Shown: one piece after another, positions 1 through 9,260 of the stretch
How positions within the stretch are numbered: position 1 is the first letter of the stretch
Layout of the letters: every line of letters starts with the position of its first letter
Source of the DNA: Roseburia sp.
GTDB taxonomy: Bacteria > Bacillota > Clostridia > Lachnospirales > Lachnospiraceae
Direction: 5' to 3'
DNA: 64,000 nucleotides
Assembly: GCA_022771695.1 (NCBI GenBank)
Contig: JALEKJ010000062.1
Location: 1 to 64,000, forward strand
The notes under the pieces: model-generated
The model's database searches: none
What the model saw: only the letters and a program-made list of their open reading frames with translations
What the model was told of the DNA's origin: nothing
Made by a program: the position numbers and the translations under genes

Positions 1-2
1 AT

Positions 3-47
3 TTGTTTGATGATGAAGCTGGTGTAGAAGGCTTCTACATCTTCTAA
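3..47 (+). CDS. C-terminal end of an upstream CDS (…LFDDEAGVEGFYIF*), truncated by window edge
   Basis: Frame 3 is open from the window start to TAA at 45-47 and is followed by hairpins; too short to identify. Confidence 0.35.
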   Translation: MFDDEAGVEGFYIF

Positions 48-69
48 TTTCACACCGTTTATTTGTTGT

Positions 70-87
70 GCCCGCTTTCCAGCGGGC
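70..87. terminator. Stem-loop GCCCGCT-TTCC-AGCGGGC
   Basis: Perfect 7-bp inverted repeat just after the putative stop at 47. Confidence 0.45.
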
Positions 88-137
88 TATTTTCATATCA
101 AGAGTTCTCCGAAGGAGAACTTTCCTATAAAGCAAAA

Positions 138-159
138 AAGACCGCACTTCTGCGGTCTT
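138..159. terminator. Stem-loop AAGACCGCA-CTTC-TGCGGTCTT, probable (bidirectional) terminator
   Basis: Perfect 9-bp stem with A-rich and T-rich flanks, downstream of the minus-strand GNAT gene. Confidence 0.6.
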
Positions 160-198
160 GCGCGTGCTACTTCCTCTGTGGCGCACACTCTTTTTCCG

Positions 199-1155
199 TC
201 AAAAAACATAAATGTATTTTTTCATCTGCTTTTCACCGACTACAACGGTTCCTTCCTGCAGAAACCCCAGTTTCTCCGCAAAGTGTTCCGATACTGCATT
301 GTCTTTCTCTATCAGACAGCAGACAGAGGACTGCATAAGCTCTTTTTTCGCATATTCCAGAATTGCTTTACAGACTTCCGTTGCATAACCCTGCCTCTGA
401 TAAGGTACACTGATGGCATACCCTAGTTCCAGTTCTCCGTCCAGTTCTTCACGATGTTCCACTCCTGCACGTCCAATCAGCTTCCCGGTCTGCTTTTCAC
501 AGACAATCCACATCCCATAACCATAAAAACCGTACATATATTTTATGTACGCCTCCTGATACTCTTTTTCCTGCTCATACGGATACAGCGGTTCGATATA
601 GTCTGTCATTCCTTCCCCAGCATAGAGTTCAAACAATTCATCCAGATAGTCCATCGAAAATTCTTTTATCACACAGCGCTCAGTGGTAAGAATCGTCCAC
701 GGAATTCCGTGATGGCGCTCATACACATGTATAAGGAATTCCAGTCCTATTTCGTCAAATCCTTCTGCCCACATATCCGTGTTCGGGCACGAATTTTCTT
801 TTCTATTTTCTTTATATTCTCCACTTATTTCTTGCAGTTCACGTGCACTTTTATCTGGTAGCAAATATCCCAACGTTGCCATTCCAAGTCCGATTGCAGT
901 TTGTAGTTCTTTGTAATTTCCGGAGATAAAGATACTTTTCTGTGCCGGGAAATTCTCCAGTCGATTACGGCTTACTGTTTCTGTCTCCGCATGATATTCT
1001 AAATCCGCTCTCTCTTTGATGCGCTCTCCATTTTCAGCAAAAGATACGATTTTCACGCCTTTTTTCCCTGCCTCATCCGCAATCAGATTCTGCTCCAAAT
1101 AGCTGTGCTGCCGCCCCTGCAAGTCTCCAATTATAATATAATGTAGATTTAACAT
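199..1155 (-). CDS. GNAT-family N-acetyltransferase with an N-terminal HAD-like domain
   Basis: C-terminal half has GNAT features (ELGYAISVPYQRQGYATEVCKAILEYA, NAVSEHFAEKLGF); N-terminal ~150 aa resembles a degenerate HAD-like domain. Confidence 0.75.
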   Translation of the reverse strand: MLNLHYIIIGDLQGRQHSYLEQNLIADEAGKKGVKIVSFAENGERIKERADLEYHAETETVSRNRLENFPAQKSIFISGNYKELQTAIGLGMATLGYLLPDKSARELQEISGEYKENRKENSCPNTDMWAEGFDEIGLEFLIHVYERHHGIPWTILTTERCVIKEFSMDYLDELFELYAGEGMTDYIEPLYPYEQEKEYQEAYIKYMYGFYGYGMWIVCEKQTGKLIGRAGVEHREELDGELELGYAISVPYQRQGYATEVCKAILEYAKKELMQSSVCCLIEKDNAVSEHFAEKLGFLQEGTVVVGEKQMKKYIYVF

Positions 1156-1161
1156 TCCAAT

Positions 1162-1353
1162 TTACTCCCAGAAAATCTCATCCAGTGTCTTGTCCAACAC
1201 CTTGCAGATATCTATGCACAGGCGAATAGTCGGATTATAGTCGCCTTTTTCGATTGCATTGATGGTCTGCCTTGACACCCCTACCATATCCGCCAGTGCC
1301 TGCTGTGACAAATCCTTTGCTGCCCGCGCCGACTTTAACCTCAGATTTTTCAT
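1162..1353 (-). CDS. XRE-family helix-turn-helix regulator (63 aa)
   Basis: KDLSQQALADMVGVSRQTINAIEKGDYNPTIRLCIDICKVLDKTLDEIF is a typical short HTH_3 protein. Confidence 0.9.
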   Translation of the reverse strand: MKNLRLKSARAAKDLSQQALADMVGVSRQTINAIEKGDYNPTIRLCIDICKVLDKTLDEIFWE

Positions 1354-1359
1354 ATACTG

Positions 1360-1884
1360 CTATTCCTCCTCACGCTTATCCATGCAGCTCTTTACGGCAA
1401 ACACCAATTCCAGCAGCAGAAAAACTGTTCCCATAATCAGATTAACTCCACGAAATCCGATTTTTCCGTTCTCTGTAATAGTTCCATTCAAGATATGTCC
1501 GATTCCCAAAATTAAATTCAAACCACCCACTCCGCCAAACAACAGATACACCGCCATCGGGCTCTGATTTAGCTGCATAAATGCATCATTCCAGATTGCA
1601 TATACACCAAATACCGCAAGTGCAATTCCAATTCCCAGATACAAGCCAAACATATTGCTGCACCAGCTTGGTTCGCCTTCCTCAAAAAGCACTCCATAGA
1701 ACATAACATAAAATAACAGTGTGCAAAATCCGTACTGGAACGCCTTCCCTCGCGCCTGAAGCTGCCGCTCATCATATTCACACCAGGTATTCTTCTTTCT
1801 CGCCTTCTGCACCAATGCCAACACTATCAACGCCAGTATTCCAGTTACCATTCCTACCAAAAAACCAATCTGTCTTTCATCCAT
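1360..1884 (-). CDS. Multi-pass membrane protein of unknown function, paired with the HTH regulator
   Basis: Start chosen at MDERQIGFL behind GGAGA; hydrophobic helices; directly upstream of the HTH gene. Confidence 0.7.
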   Translation of the reverse strand: MDERQIGFLVGMVTGILALIVLALVQKARKKNTWCEYDERQLQARGKAFQYGFCTLLFYVMFYGVLFEEGEPSWCSNMFGLYLGIGIALAVFGVYAIWNDAFMQLNQSPMAVYLLFGGVGGLNLILGIGHILNGTITENGKIGFRGVNLIMGTVFLLLELVFAVKSCMDKREEE

Positions 1885-2008
1885 TTTCACATTCTCCTCT
1901 CCTATCTTTCTCATCACTTTTGATACTGTCATTCTAATCTTATAGCGACTTTTTGTCAAGTATATTTTACTTTTTATTTTATTTTTTTTACAAATAGTCA
2001 TCTCTATC

Positions 2009-2037
2009 TTTACGAATCCGACGTTTTCCGCTACAAT
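2009..2037 (+). promoter_or_regulatory. Candidate sigma-A promoter for the PPIase gene (TTTACG-N17-TACAAT)
   Basis: -35-like and -10-like boxes with 17-nt spacing, ~82 nt before the ATG. Confidence 0.5.
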
Positions 2038-2118
2038 GTCCCTATGCAAAAAAGCAGTGATTTTTCTGTCACTGCTCTTAAAAACAAGCCTGCCTTGCAG
2101 GACAGAAAGAGGTATAAA

Positions 2119-2637
2119 ATGGCAAATCCAATCGTTACTATCGAAATGGAAAACGGCGATATCATGAGAGCAGAGCTTTATCCTGAAATCGCACCAAATA
2201 CGGTAAATAATTTTATCAGCTTAGTAAGCAAAGGCTACTACAATGGCTTGATTTTCCACCGTGTCATTAACGGTTTTATGATTCAGGGCGGATGTCCGGA
2301 CGGAACCGGCATGGGCGGCCCGGGCTATCAGATTCCGGGCGAATTCAACCAGAACGGCTTTGCAAACGACTTGAAGCACACAGAAGGCGTGCTTTCCATG
2401 GCAAGAGCCATGCATCCGGATTCTGCCGGAAGCCAGTTCTTTATCATGCACAAGAACTCTCCGCACCTAGACGGCGCCTATGCTGCTTTTGGCAAGATTA
2501 CCGAGGGCATGGATGTCGTAAATAAAATTGCAGAGACAGCTACCGATTACAGCGACAGACCGCTTGCACCACAGGTCATGAAATCTGTGACGGTTGAGAC
2601 CTTCGGCGTGGAATATCCGGAACCGGAGAAGTGCTAG
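2119..2637 (+). CDS. Cyclophilin-type peptidyl-prolyl cis-trans isomerase
   Basis: FHRVINGFMIQGGCPDGTGMGGPGYQIPGEF and SAGSQFFIMHKNSPHLDGAYAAFGKI are cyclophilin signatures; start set at MANPIVTIEMENG. Confidence 0.95.
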   Translation: MANPIVTIEMENGDIMRAELYPEIAPNTVNNFISLVSKGYYNGLIFHRVINGFMIQGGCPDGTGMGGPGYQIPGEFNQNGFANDLKHTEGVLSMARAMHPDSAGSQFFIMHKNSPHLDGAYAAFGKITEGMDVVNKIAETATDYSDRPLAPQVMKSVTVETFGVEYPEPEKC

Positions 2638-2666
2638 TTTTCCCTGATTAACGAAAAGTTGGTAGG

Positions 2667-2707
2667 AAAAAAGGAGATACGACCATACGGTCTGTATCTC
2701 CTTTTTT
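2667..2707. terminator. Bidirectional terminator between the PPIase gene and serS
   Basis: AAAAAAGGAGATAC … GTATCTCCTTTTTT stem between convergent genes. Confidence 0.85.
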
Positions 2708-2729
2708 CAATGAAATCTATATTCTATTC

Positions 2730-4019
2730 TTATTTCACCGGTATCAGTTTCTCTTTTCCACCCATATACGGACGAAGTGCAACCGGAACATTCACGCTGC
2801 CGTCTGCATTCAGATTGTTCTCCAAAAATGCAATCAACATTCTAGGCGGAGCTACGACCGTGTTGTTTAATGTATGTGCAAAGTATTTGTTGCCGTCTTT
2901 GCCTTTCACGCGAATCTTAAGACGTCTTGCCTGTGCATCGCCTAAGTTGGAGCAACTACCTACCTCAAAGTATTTCTTCTGTCGCGGAGACCAAGCCTCA
3001 ACGTCGCAAGATTTCACCTTTAAGTCTGCCAAGTCACCGGAGCAGCACTCTAACGTACGAACCGGAATATCCAGGCTGCGGAACAAATCTACTGTGTTCT
3101 GCCAAAGCTTATCATAGTACATCTTGGACTCCTCAGGCTTACAAACCACAATCATTTCCTGTTTTTCAAATTGGTGAATACGATATACTCCACGTTCCTC
3201 GATGCCGTGCGCACCCTTTTCCTTACGGAAACATGGAGAATAGGATGTCAATGTGTACGGCAACTTCTCCTCCTCATTCATGGTATCGATGAATTTACCA
3301 ATCATCGAGTGTTCGGAGGTGCCGATTAAATAGAGGTCCTCTCCTTCAATCTTATACATCATAGCATCCATCTCGTCAAAGCTCATAACGCCGGTTACAA
3401 CATTGCTGCGAATCATAAACGGCGGAATCACATAGGTAAATCCTCTGTCAATCATGAAATCTCTCGCATAAGAGATAACTGCCGAATGCAATCTTGCAAT
3501 ATCTCCCATCAGATAGTAGAAACCGTTTCCTGCCACCTTTCCGGCTGCCTCTAAATCAATACCGTTAAAGCGCTCCATGATGTCGGTGTGATACGGAATC
3601 TCAAAATCCGGTACCACCGGCTCACCAAACTTCTCAATCTCAACATTGCAGGAATCATCCTTGCCGATTGGCACGGACGGGTCGATAATGTTTGGAATCG
3701 TCATCATAATCTTGGTTACTTTTTCCTGTAACTCTTTCTCTTTCTCCTCTAACTCCGCAAGACGTGCTGCACCCTCTGCAACCTGTGCTTTGACTGCCTC
3801 GGCTTCCTCCTTCTTGCCCTGTCCCATCAGCTTACCAATCTCCTTAGAAAGCTGGTTTCTCTTGGCACGCAGGTCGTCTGCCTCCTGCTGTGTTTTTCTC
3901 GCATCCGCATCCAATGCGATTACCTCATCAACCAATGGCAACTTGTGATCCTGAAATTTCTTTTTGATATTCTCTTTTACAACTTCCGGATTCTCTCTTA
4001 AAAACTTTAAATCAATCAT
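2730..4019 (-). CDS. serS: Seryl-tRNA synthetase
   Basis: MIDLKFLRENPEVVKENIKKK… with class II aaRS motifs (SPCFRKEKGAHGIEERGVYRIHQFEKQEM, TLNNTVVAPPRMLIAFLEN). Confidence 0.97.
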   Translation of the reverse strand: MIDLKFLRENPEVVKENIKKKFQDHKLPLVDEVIALDADARKTQQEADDLRAKRNQLSKEIGKLMGQGKKEEAEAVKAQVAEGAARLAELEEKEKELQEKVTKIMMTIPNIIDPSVPIGKDDSCNVEIEKFGEPVVPDFEIPYHTDIMERFNGIDLEAAGKVAGNGFYYLMGDIARLHSAVISYARDFMIDRGFTYVIPPFMIRSNVVTGVMSFDEMDAMMYKIEGEDLYLIGTSEHSMIGKFIDTMNEEEKLPYTLTSYSPCFRKEKGAHGIEERGVYRIHQFEKQEMIVVCKPEESKMYYDKLWQNTVDLFRSLDIPVRTLECCSGDLADLKVKSCDVEAWSPRQKKYFEVGSCSNLGDAQARRLKIRVKGKDGNKYFAHTLNNTVVAPPRMLIAFLENNLNADGSVNVPVALRPYMGGKEKLIPVK

Positions 4020-4080
4020 GCTTCTCCTCTTTCTGCGGCATCTGCTCCGCGTGCTATTATAGTTGACACACAAAAAGCCT

Positions 4081-4335
4081 CACGCCCCTGTGTGCTATCC
4101 TGTCAGTCTCCTGACATCTACACTGGGACGAAAGGCTATCTCTTCCGCGTTGCCACCCATATTGCCGCCATAAGGCGACCTCTCAAAACGTACGATAAAG
4201 GGCACGAACCTCGCGGCTTTCACCGCCGACTCAAAAAGTGGAAAGACTCACTCCTGCACCGATTCTCACCCTCCACCGGCTCTCTGAAGCACTTGTAAAG
4301 TCGTAGCTTTTGTCATAGTCGATATCACTTATTTA
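4081..4335 (-). promoter_or_regulatory. T-box riboswitch leader of serS
   Basis: Minus strand reads …GGGTGAGAATCGG…(Stem I)… GGGTGGCAACGCGGAAGA (T-box) … CCTTTCGTCCC … then a G/C stem and TTTTT, upstream of serS. Confidence 0.93.
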
Positions 4336-4408
4336 GCGTACACTAATTTTACTCCGAGTATTCTTTTTTGTAAAGAACTTTCTTATTTCTCAGATAGCTT
4401 TGAGTTTT

Positions 4409-5617
4409 CTATCTCTCAAACCATTCTGCCACCTGCTCGGCGCGCTTTTCCCATGTATGCACATCTAGTACTTTCACCCTGCCTCGTGCCACAATATCTT
4501 GCATTTTCTTTTCATTTTGCAATAAATCCTTCACTTTATCCGGCAATTCCTCTATGTCCTCTAATTCATAGTAACAGACACCCTCGCCCTCCTTTAGCTC
4601 CTCACAGAGATACTTACTCGTATCGGAAACACACACAGCTCCGTTTAGAATAGAGTTAAACACTCTGTCATGTGCCCCATCCTTAAACCATGGCATGACA
4701 TTTACCGACACCTTGGACTGTGCGAGCATCTTAAGACAGGTAAGGGAATCCGTCTGTGGATGAATACGAAGATTCTCCGGATATCGGATGTCTTCAAGCT
4801 CCTCCCAGCCTTTTCCCACAACATCCACCGAAATACCGGCATTCACCAAGGTTCTCACAACCTTTCCGCGCCAGTAATTCCGTACATACAAGTCTATAAA
4901 AATCATCTTTGAAAGCGCAATCCTAAGCTGATCATTCGGCTCTTTGCCCATCTCGCGTTCACAGTGCTTTAACGCCACCTGTTCCACTGTCTGATACGGC
5001 TTTTCGATCAGTTCGTCGATAATTCCACGATAAAATGCCGCATACTCATCATTAATCCAGTTGATATATGGTTCAAAAAAAGACAGCTTTGTATAATTTC
5101 CGGTAAAGATGACATCATAGCATTTCCCGGCAGCCTCCACACAGACTGTCTCACTTTTCGCCAAATCTTCGTCATTTTCTCCTTGTATAAGCATCGTTCC
5201 TGCCAGTGGCAAAAATCCCTCATGCTCAAACTCCGGATAAAACTCCTTAAAATACGCCTCCTGTAGCCGGTCGATGCTGATATGGTGGTACTCTGCCGGG
5301 AGATCCGTCAATCGGTCATGATAGAAATACGGATGGTCTGCCGCGATATTATAACACGGAATCTTGTAAGCATCCCACACGTAGCCGACACCCTCTTTAT
5401 AGACTCCCGCCTCTTTTTCCAACCCTTGGAAATTAAATGTCACGAGTACTGTTTCTCCCATTCTCAGAAACTTGCGAAGCTTTCTGGCACTGTACTCCTC
5501 GTTCTTCAAATCGTAAAAAAACACTGCATAACCCATTCGTCCAAACTGCTCTGCCATCCGGTGCGAAAAATATGCCAGCGTCTCGACGCCGCCCTCAAAC
5601 ATCACAATTCTCTTCAT
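4409..5617 (-). CDS. CgeB/YkvP-like glycosyltransferase family protein
   Basis: C-terminal pattern (VVGKGWEELEDIRYPENLRIHPQTDSLTCLKMLAQSKVSVNVMPWFKDGAHDRVFNSILNGAVCVSDTSKYL) as in CgeB-like glycosyltransferases. Confidence 0.7.
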   Translation of the reverse strand: MKRIVMFEGGVETLAYFSHRMAEQFGRMGYAVFFYDLKNEEYSARKLRKFLRMGETVLVTFNFQGLEKEAGVYKEGVGYVWDAYKIPCYNIAADHPYFYHDRLTDLPAEYHHISIDRLQEAYFKEFYPEFEHEGFLPLAGTMLIQGENDEDLAKSETVCVEAAGKCYDVIFTGNYTKLSFFEPYINWINDEYAAFYRGIIDELIEKPYQTVEQVALKHCEREMGKEPNDQLRIALSKMIFIDLYVRNYWRGKVVRTLVNAGISVDVVGKGWEELEDIRYPENLRIHPQTDSLTCLKMLAQSKVSVNVMPWFKDGAHDRVFNSILNGAVCVSDTSKYLCEELKEGEGVCYYELEDIEELPDKVKDLLQNEKKMQDIVARGRVKVLDVHTWEKRAEQVAEWFER

Positions 5618-5626
5618 CCCTGCTCC

Positions 5627-6880
5627 TTATTCATGTCTTAATGCATCAATCGGATTCAGATTCGCTGCCTTATAGGACGGAAATACACCAAATACAATTC
5701 CAATCACCATCGAAAAGGCTACTGCTCCGACTGCCGCCGGGACACTGATTGCCACCGGTGTCGTACTCAGATAAGAAATCACCTGTGCCAATATAATACC
5801 GACAATCACGCCTATCAGACCACCCAAGCTTGTCAATACAGCAGCTTCTGTCAAGAACTGCCCCAATATTCTGGACTTTCTCGCCCCGATTGCTTTCTTT
5901 AATCCAATTTCCTGTGTACGTTCCGTGACAGAAACCAGCATGATATTCATGACACCGATACCCCCAACAATCAACGAAATACCGGCAATCCAGATTAACA
6001 TCGTATTTGTAGAACTGCTGAGTTCCTGAATCTGCTGCGCCTGTTCCATCAAGTCCTTTGCCTTATACGCAATCGTATCATCCGTTACGGTCAGATAGGA
6101 ATTCAAGATGTCTGCACACTCCTTGCCCGCACTCGTCATATCATCCGTGCTCTCGACGCGCAACACAACATTCTGTGGTTCATCATACTGATAGACAATT
6201 GGCCAGGTTGTATCCGGAATATAGACAGAACCTGCGGAACTCTGTGCATAAGTGTAATAGTCCTCAATCGAGTTGATGACCGGTTCAAATTTCTTTGCCT
6301 TTGTCACAATTCCGATTACAATATATGGTTCCTGTTGAATCTCAATCGTACTTCCCACCGCTTCTTCTCCCTGAAAAAGCGCATCTGCGGAATCTTCATC
6401 CAAAATTGCAACCTTACGGTATGTCGCAAAATCCTCCTCCGTAAAACTTCTCCCATCTTTCATGATGTAGTTGCAGGTATCAAAATAATTGGCATCAATT
6501 CCTTTTACATAGCCGCCCGAAAGCCCCGTATTCAAATGATAGACACCGTTGTAGTCCTGTCTACTCATATAACGTGAAACATTCTCCACATGGGAAATCT
6601 CAAAAAGCTGCTCTACCACCTCATCAGTCACCAGCGGAACACCTGCAGGAATCCCGTTGTAGGACATCTCATACTGCCATTCTCCCTGAAAAAGAGAAAC
6701 CTCAACCGTGTTCTCGCCGGAGCCTACCAGATTCTGCTTAATCTGCTCATTTGTCCCTTGAATTGTAGAAACAATTGCAATAATTGCTGCAATACCAATA
6801 ATAATACCCAGCATTGTCAGGAAGGAACGCATCTTATGTGACCAGATACCTTGAAAAGATAATCTTATATTCTCAATCAT
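5627..6880 (-). CDS. MacB-type ABC transporter permease
   Basis: N-terminal MacB_PCD domain and C-terminal FtsX domain (GGIGVMNIMLVSVTERTQEIGLKKAIGARKSRI). Confidence 0.93.
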   Translation of the reverse strand: MIENIRLSFQGIWSHKMRSFLTMLGIIIGIAAIIAIVSTIQGTNEQIKQNLVGSGENTVEVSLFQGEWQYEMSYNGIPAGVPLVTDEVVEQLFEISHVENVSRYMSRQDYNGVYHLNTGLSGGYVKGIDANYFDTCNYIMKDGRSFTEEDFATYRKVAILDEDSADALFQGEEAVGSTIEIQQEPYIVIGIVTKAKKFEPVINSIEDYYTYAQSSAGSVYIPDTTWPIVYQYDEPQNVVLRVESTDDMTSAGKECADILNSYLTVTDDTIAYKAKDLMEQAQQIQELSSSTNTMLIWIAGISLIVGGIGVMNIMLVSVTERTQEIGLKKAIGARKSRILGQFLTEAAVLTSLGGLIGVIVGIILAQVISYLSTTPVAISVPAAVGAVAFSMVIGIVFGVFPSYKAANLNPIDALRHE

Positions 6881-6891
6881 AGCTTCCTCCC

Positions 6892-8574
6892 CTAATAATA
6901 CATATTTGAAGTTTCGGTGACCGCCGCACCTTCTACCGCATTTTTCCCGTAAGGAAATGCAATCATATCATCCTCACTAAGCCCTGACTTTATCTCAATC
7001 GCAGAACCGTATATCGTTCTACCCGTCACCACATACTGCTTTTTCAAGCGCCCATTCTCATCCGCAATCATGCAGTAAGACTTTCCGTCTTCCTCTCTGA
7101 CATATGCCTTTTCGATAAAAAGTCCGCCTGTCTCAGACTGGTTGGTTGATATCATAAGGTCAACATATTCACCATTGCGGAGTGCCGAGCTGTCCTCGAT
7201 ATATGCCGTGTACGCATAATAGGAAACATTCGGATTACCGTCTCCCCATGAATTCCCGGAAACCGGATAATCCGATATTTCTGTAATGGTAGCTTCAAAT
7301 GTCATGCCGCTCTCCCAAGAGTTCGCTGTCACGACGGTTCCAACAGTGACATCTCCAAGTAGCAACTCGCTAATGGTTCCGCTGACATAAAGTCCCTCAT
7401 CACCCGTTACTACCAGAAACGCTGTTCCGTCCCGCTGGTACTCCTCCGGGTCACCCACCGTCTTGACAATGCCATCCACTTCTGCATAGACAATACCGTC
7501 CGAAGCGGTCTTCTGCATGGATGTAAGCTGCAGTAACTGCTGTCTGTGCTGAATATCCAAAGATTTCAGCAGGTTTTCCGTCTCTGCCGCCTCCTTTATA
7601 AGTTCTTCCTCGGTATATCCCTCCGGCTCCTCCCAATCGGTCGCATTCTCCATAAACTCTTCCATATACTGGTCTGCCAAAGAAGTCGGTATATACTCTT
7701 TTCCGGAAAAAACATACCACATGCGGCTCTCATCATAATCTGCAGGAATACTGTTACCGTTCAATTCCGCCATATTTGCGCTCACACTCGTATCAACAAC
7801 CGGTGTCAAGACGCCTTCGGCATTCGGTTCCAGTAGCATTTTCCCATCTGCCCCCTTCTTGCAGACATAAAATCTGACATACTTTCCGGCAGTTCCATCT
7901 GCCTTAGGTCGAATCGAATTAAAAAATCCTCCATACGCATATGCATTCGCATTGCAATAGTAGATATAAGGCTCTTCCTCCGTTCCCGCCGGAAAAATCA
8001 ATTCGCCCGTCGCTGCATCCCGCTTCACATTGTAAGGAATTGAGCTCTCTGTCAGATAATTATAGATATTGACGTCATTCTCATCCGTCTGGGGACGTGA
8101 ATTATTGAGTTCATCCTGTTGCTGATACTTCTCCAGTTCTGCCGTATCGATTTTCGGAGGTGTCTTATCTACCGGCTTTGCAATCTTAAGACTGTCCATC
8201 TTATGATTGGCAATCGCAATGTTATTCTCAATGGTGCTGATTTCCAGCTTTTTACGCTCAATGTCAATTTGGAGTTCTGCCGTGTCATATTCCATCAGCG
8301 GGTCTCCCACCTTTACGACATCGCCCTCCTCCACAAAAATCTGCTTGATGGATTTGGCGCTGTCCAGATAGATTTCCTGTGACGAATCGTTTGTCACCAT
8401 ACCGTAACTGGTCTCAGAATCTCCCCAGTATCCCCAGTTGATATAGGAAACCGGCTGTACCTCCGCCACCAGATTCTTATCCTGGTAGGACTTATACCCG
8501 TAAATTCCGCCTGCAACTGCTCCGAAGGCTACCGCAATACCGACAATCACTGCAATAATTTTTTTTATTTTCAT
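6892..8574 (-). CDS. HlyD/MacA-family membrane-fusion (adaptor) protein with a large internal insertion
   Basis: N-terminal TM, biotinyl-lipoyl-like half (SIKQIFVEEGDVVKVGDPLMEYDTAELQIDIERKKLEI) and C-terminal barrel domains. Confidence 0.8.
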   Translation of the reverse strand: MKIKKIIAVIVGIAVAFGAVAGGIYGYKSYQDKNLVAEVQPVSYINWGYWGDSETSYGMVTNDSSQEIYLDSAKSIKQIFVEEGDVVKVGDPLMEYDTAELQIDIERKKLEISTIENNIAIANHKMDSLKIAKPVDKTPPKIDTAELEKYQQQDELNNSRPQTDENDVNIYNYLTESSIPYNVKRDAATGELIFPAGTEEEPYIYYCNANAYAYGGFFNSIRPKADGTAGKYVRFYVCKKGADGKMLLEPNAEGVLTPVVDTSVSANMAELNGNSIPADYDESRMWYVFSGKEYIPTSLADQYMEEFMENATDWEEPEGYTEEELIKEAAETENLLKSLDIQHRQQLLQLTSMQKTASDGIVYAEVDGIVKTVGDPEEYQRDGTAFLVVTGDEGLYVSGTISELLLGDVTVGTVVTANSWESGMTFEATITEISDYPVSGNSWGDGNPNVSYYAYTAYIEDSSALRNGEYVDLMISTNQSETGGLFIEKAYVREEDGKSYCMIADENGRLKKQYVVTGRTIYGSAIEIKSGLSEDDMIAFPYGKNAVEGAAVTETSNMYY

Positions 8575-9260
8575 GATATTGCCTCACCCTCCTCTCCTTC
8601 GTAAATCTCTCCGTCAATGATACGCACAATTCGTTTTGCATTCGCAGCAATCTTAGGGTCATGTGTAATCATCACAATCGTCACGCCTTCTTCATTCAAT
8701 CTGGAGAACAGTTCCATAATCTGTTCACCCGATTTAGAATCCAATGCACCTGTCGGCTCATCCGCCAACAGTATCTTCGGATTGTTCACCATCGCACGGG
8801 CAATCGCAACACGCTGTTTCTGCCCACCGGAAAGCTGTGTCGGTCTGAAATTCACACGGTCCCCCAATCCGACACGTTCTAATGCCTTCGTTGCGCGCTC
8901 CTTACGCTCTTTTTTGCGCACGCCTGCATAACTTAGCGGCAACGCCACATTCTCCATCGCAGTCTCACGCGGCATCAGATGAAAGCTTTGAAATACAAAG
9001 CCGATGCTCCGCAAACGCAAATCTGACAATTCTTTATCTCTGAGCTTTAGCACATCCTCGCCCGCCAGCTCATAACTGCCGCTTGTAGGCTTATCAAGAC
9101 AACCGATGATATTCATAAGTGTCGTCTTTCCTGAACCGGACGGTCCCATAATCGCCACGTACTCGCCCTCTTCCACAGTAAGGCAGACATCCTTCAGCAC
9201 TGGAACGACAAGCTTTTCCTGCTGATAGTCTTTGAATATATTCTGTAGATTCAGTATCAT
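8571..9260 (-). CDS. ABC transporter ATP-binding protein (LolD/MacB type)
   Basis: Walker A GPSGSGKTTLMNIIG, signature LSGGQKQRVAIARA, Walker B ILLADEPTGALD. Confidence 0.97.
   Translation of the reverse strand: MILNLQNIFKDYQQEKLVVPVLKDVCLTVEEGEYVAIMGPSGSGKTTLMNIIGCLDKPTSGSYELAGEDVLKLRDKELSDLRLRSIGFVFQSFHLMPRETAMENVALPLSYAGVRKKERKERATKALERVGLGDRVNFRPTQLSGGQKQRVAIARAMVNNPKILLADEPTGALDSKSGEQIMELFSRLNEEGVTIVMITHDPKIAANAKRIVRIIDGEIYEGEEGEAIS

Noticed and set aside
1162-1884. HTH regulator plus membrane protein considered as a toxin-antitoxin or phage-defence pair
   Set aside because: Resembles common small HTH/membrane-protein housekeeping pairs; no toxin or nuclease features.
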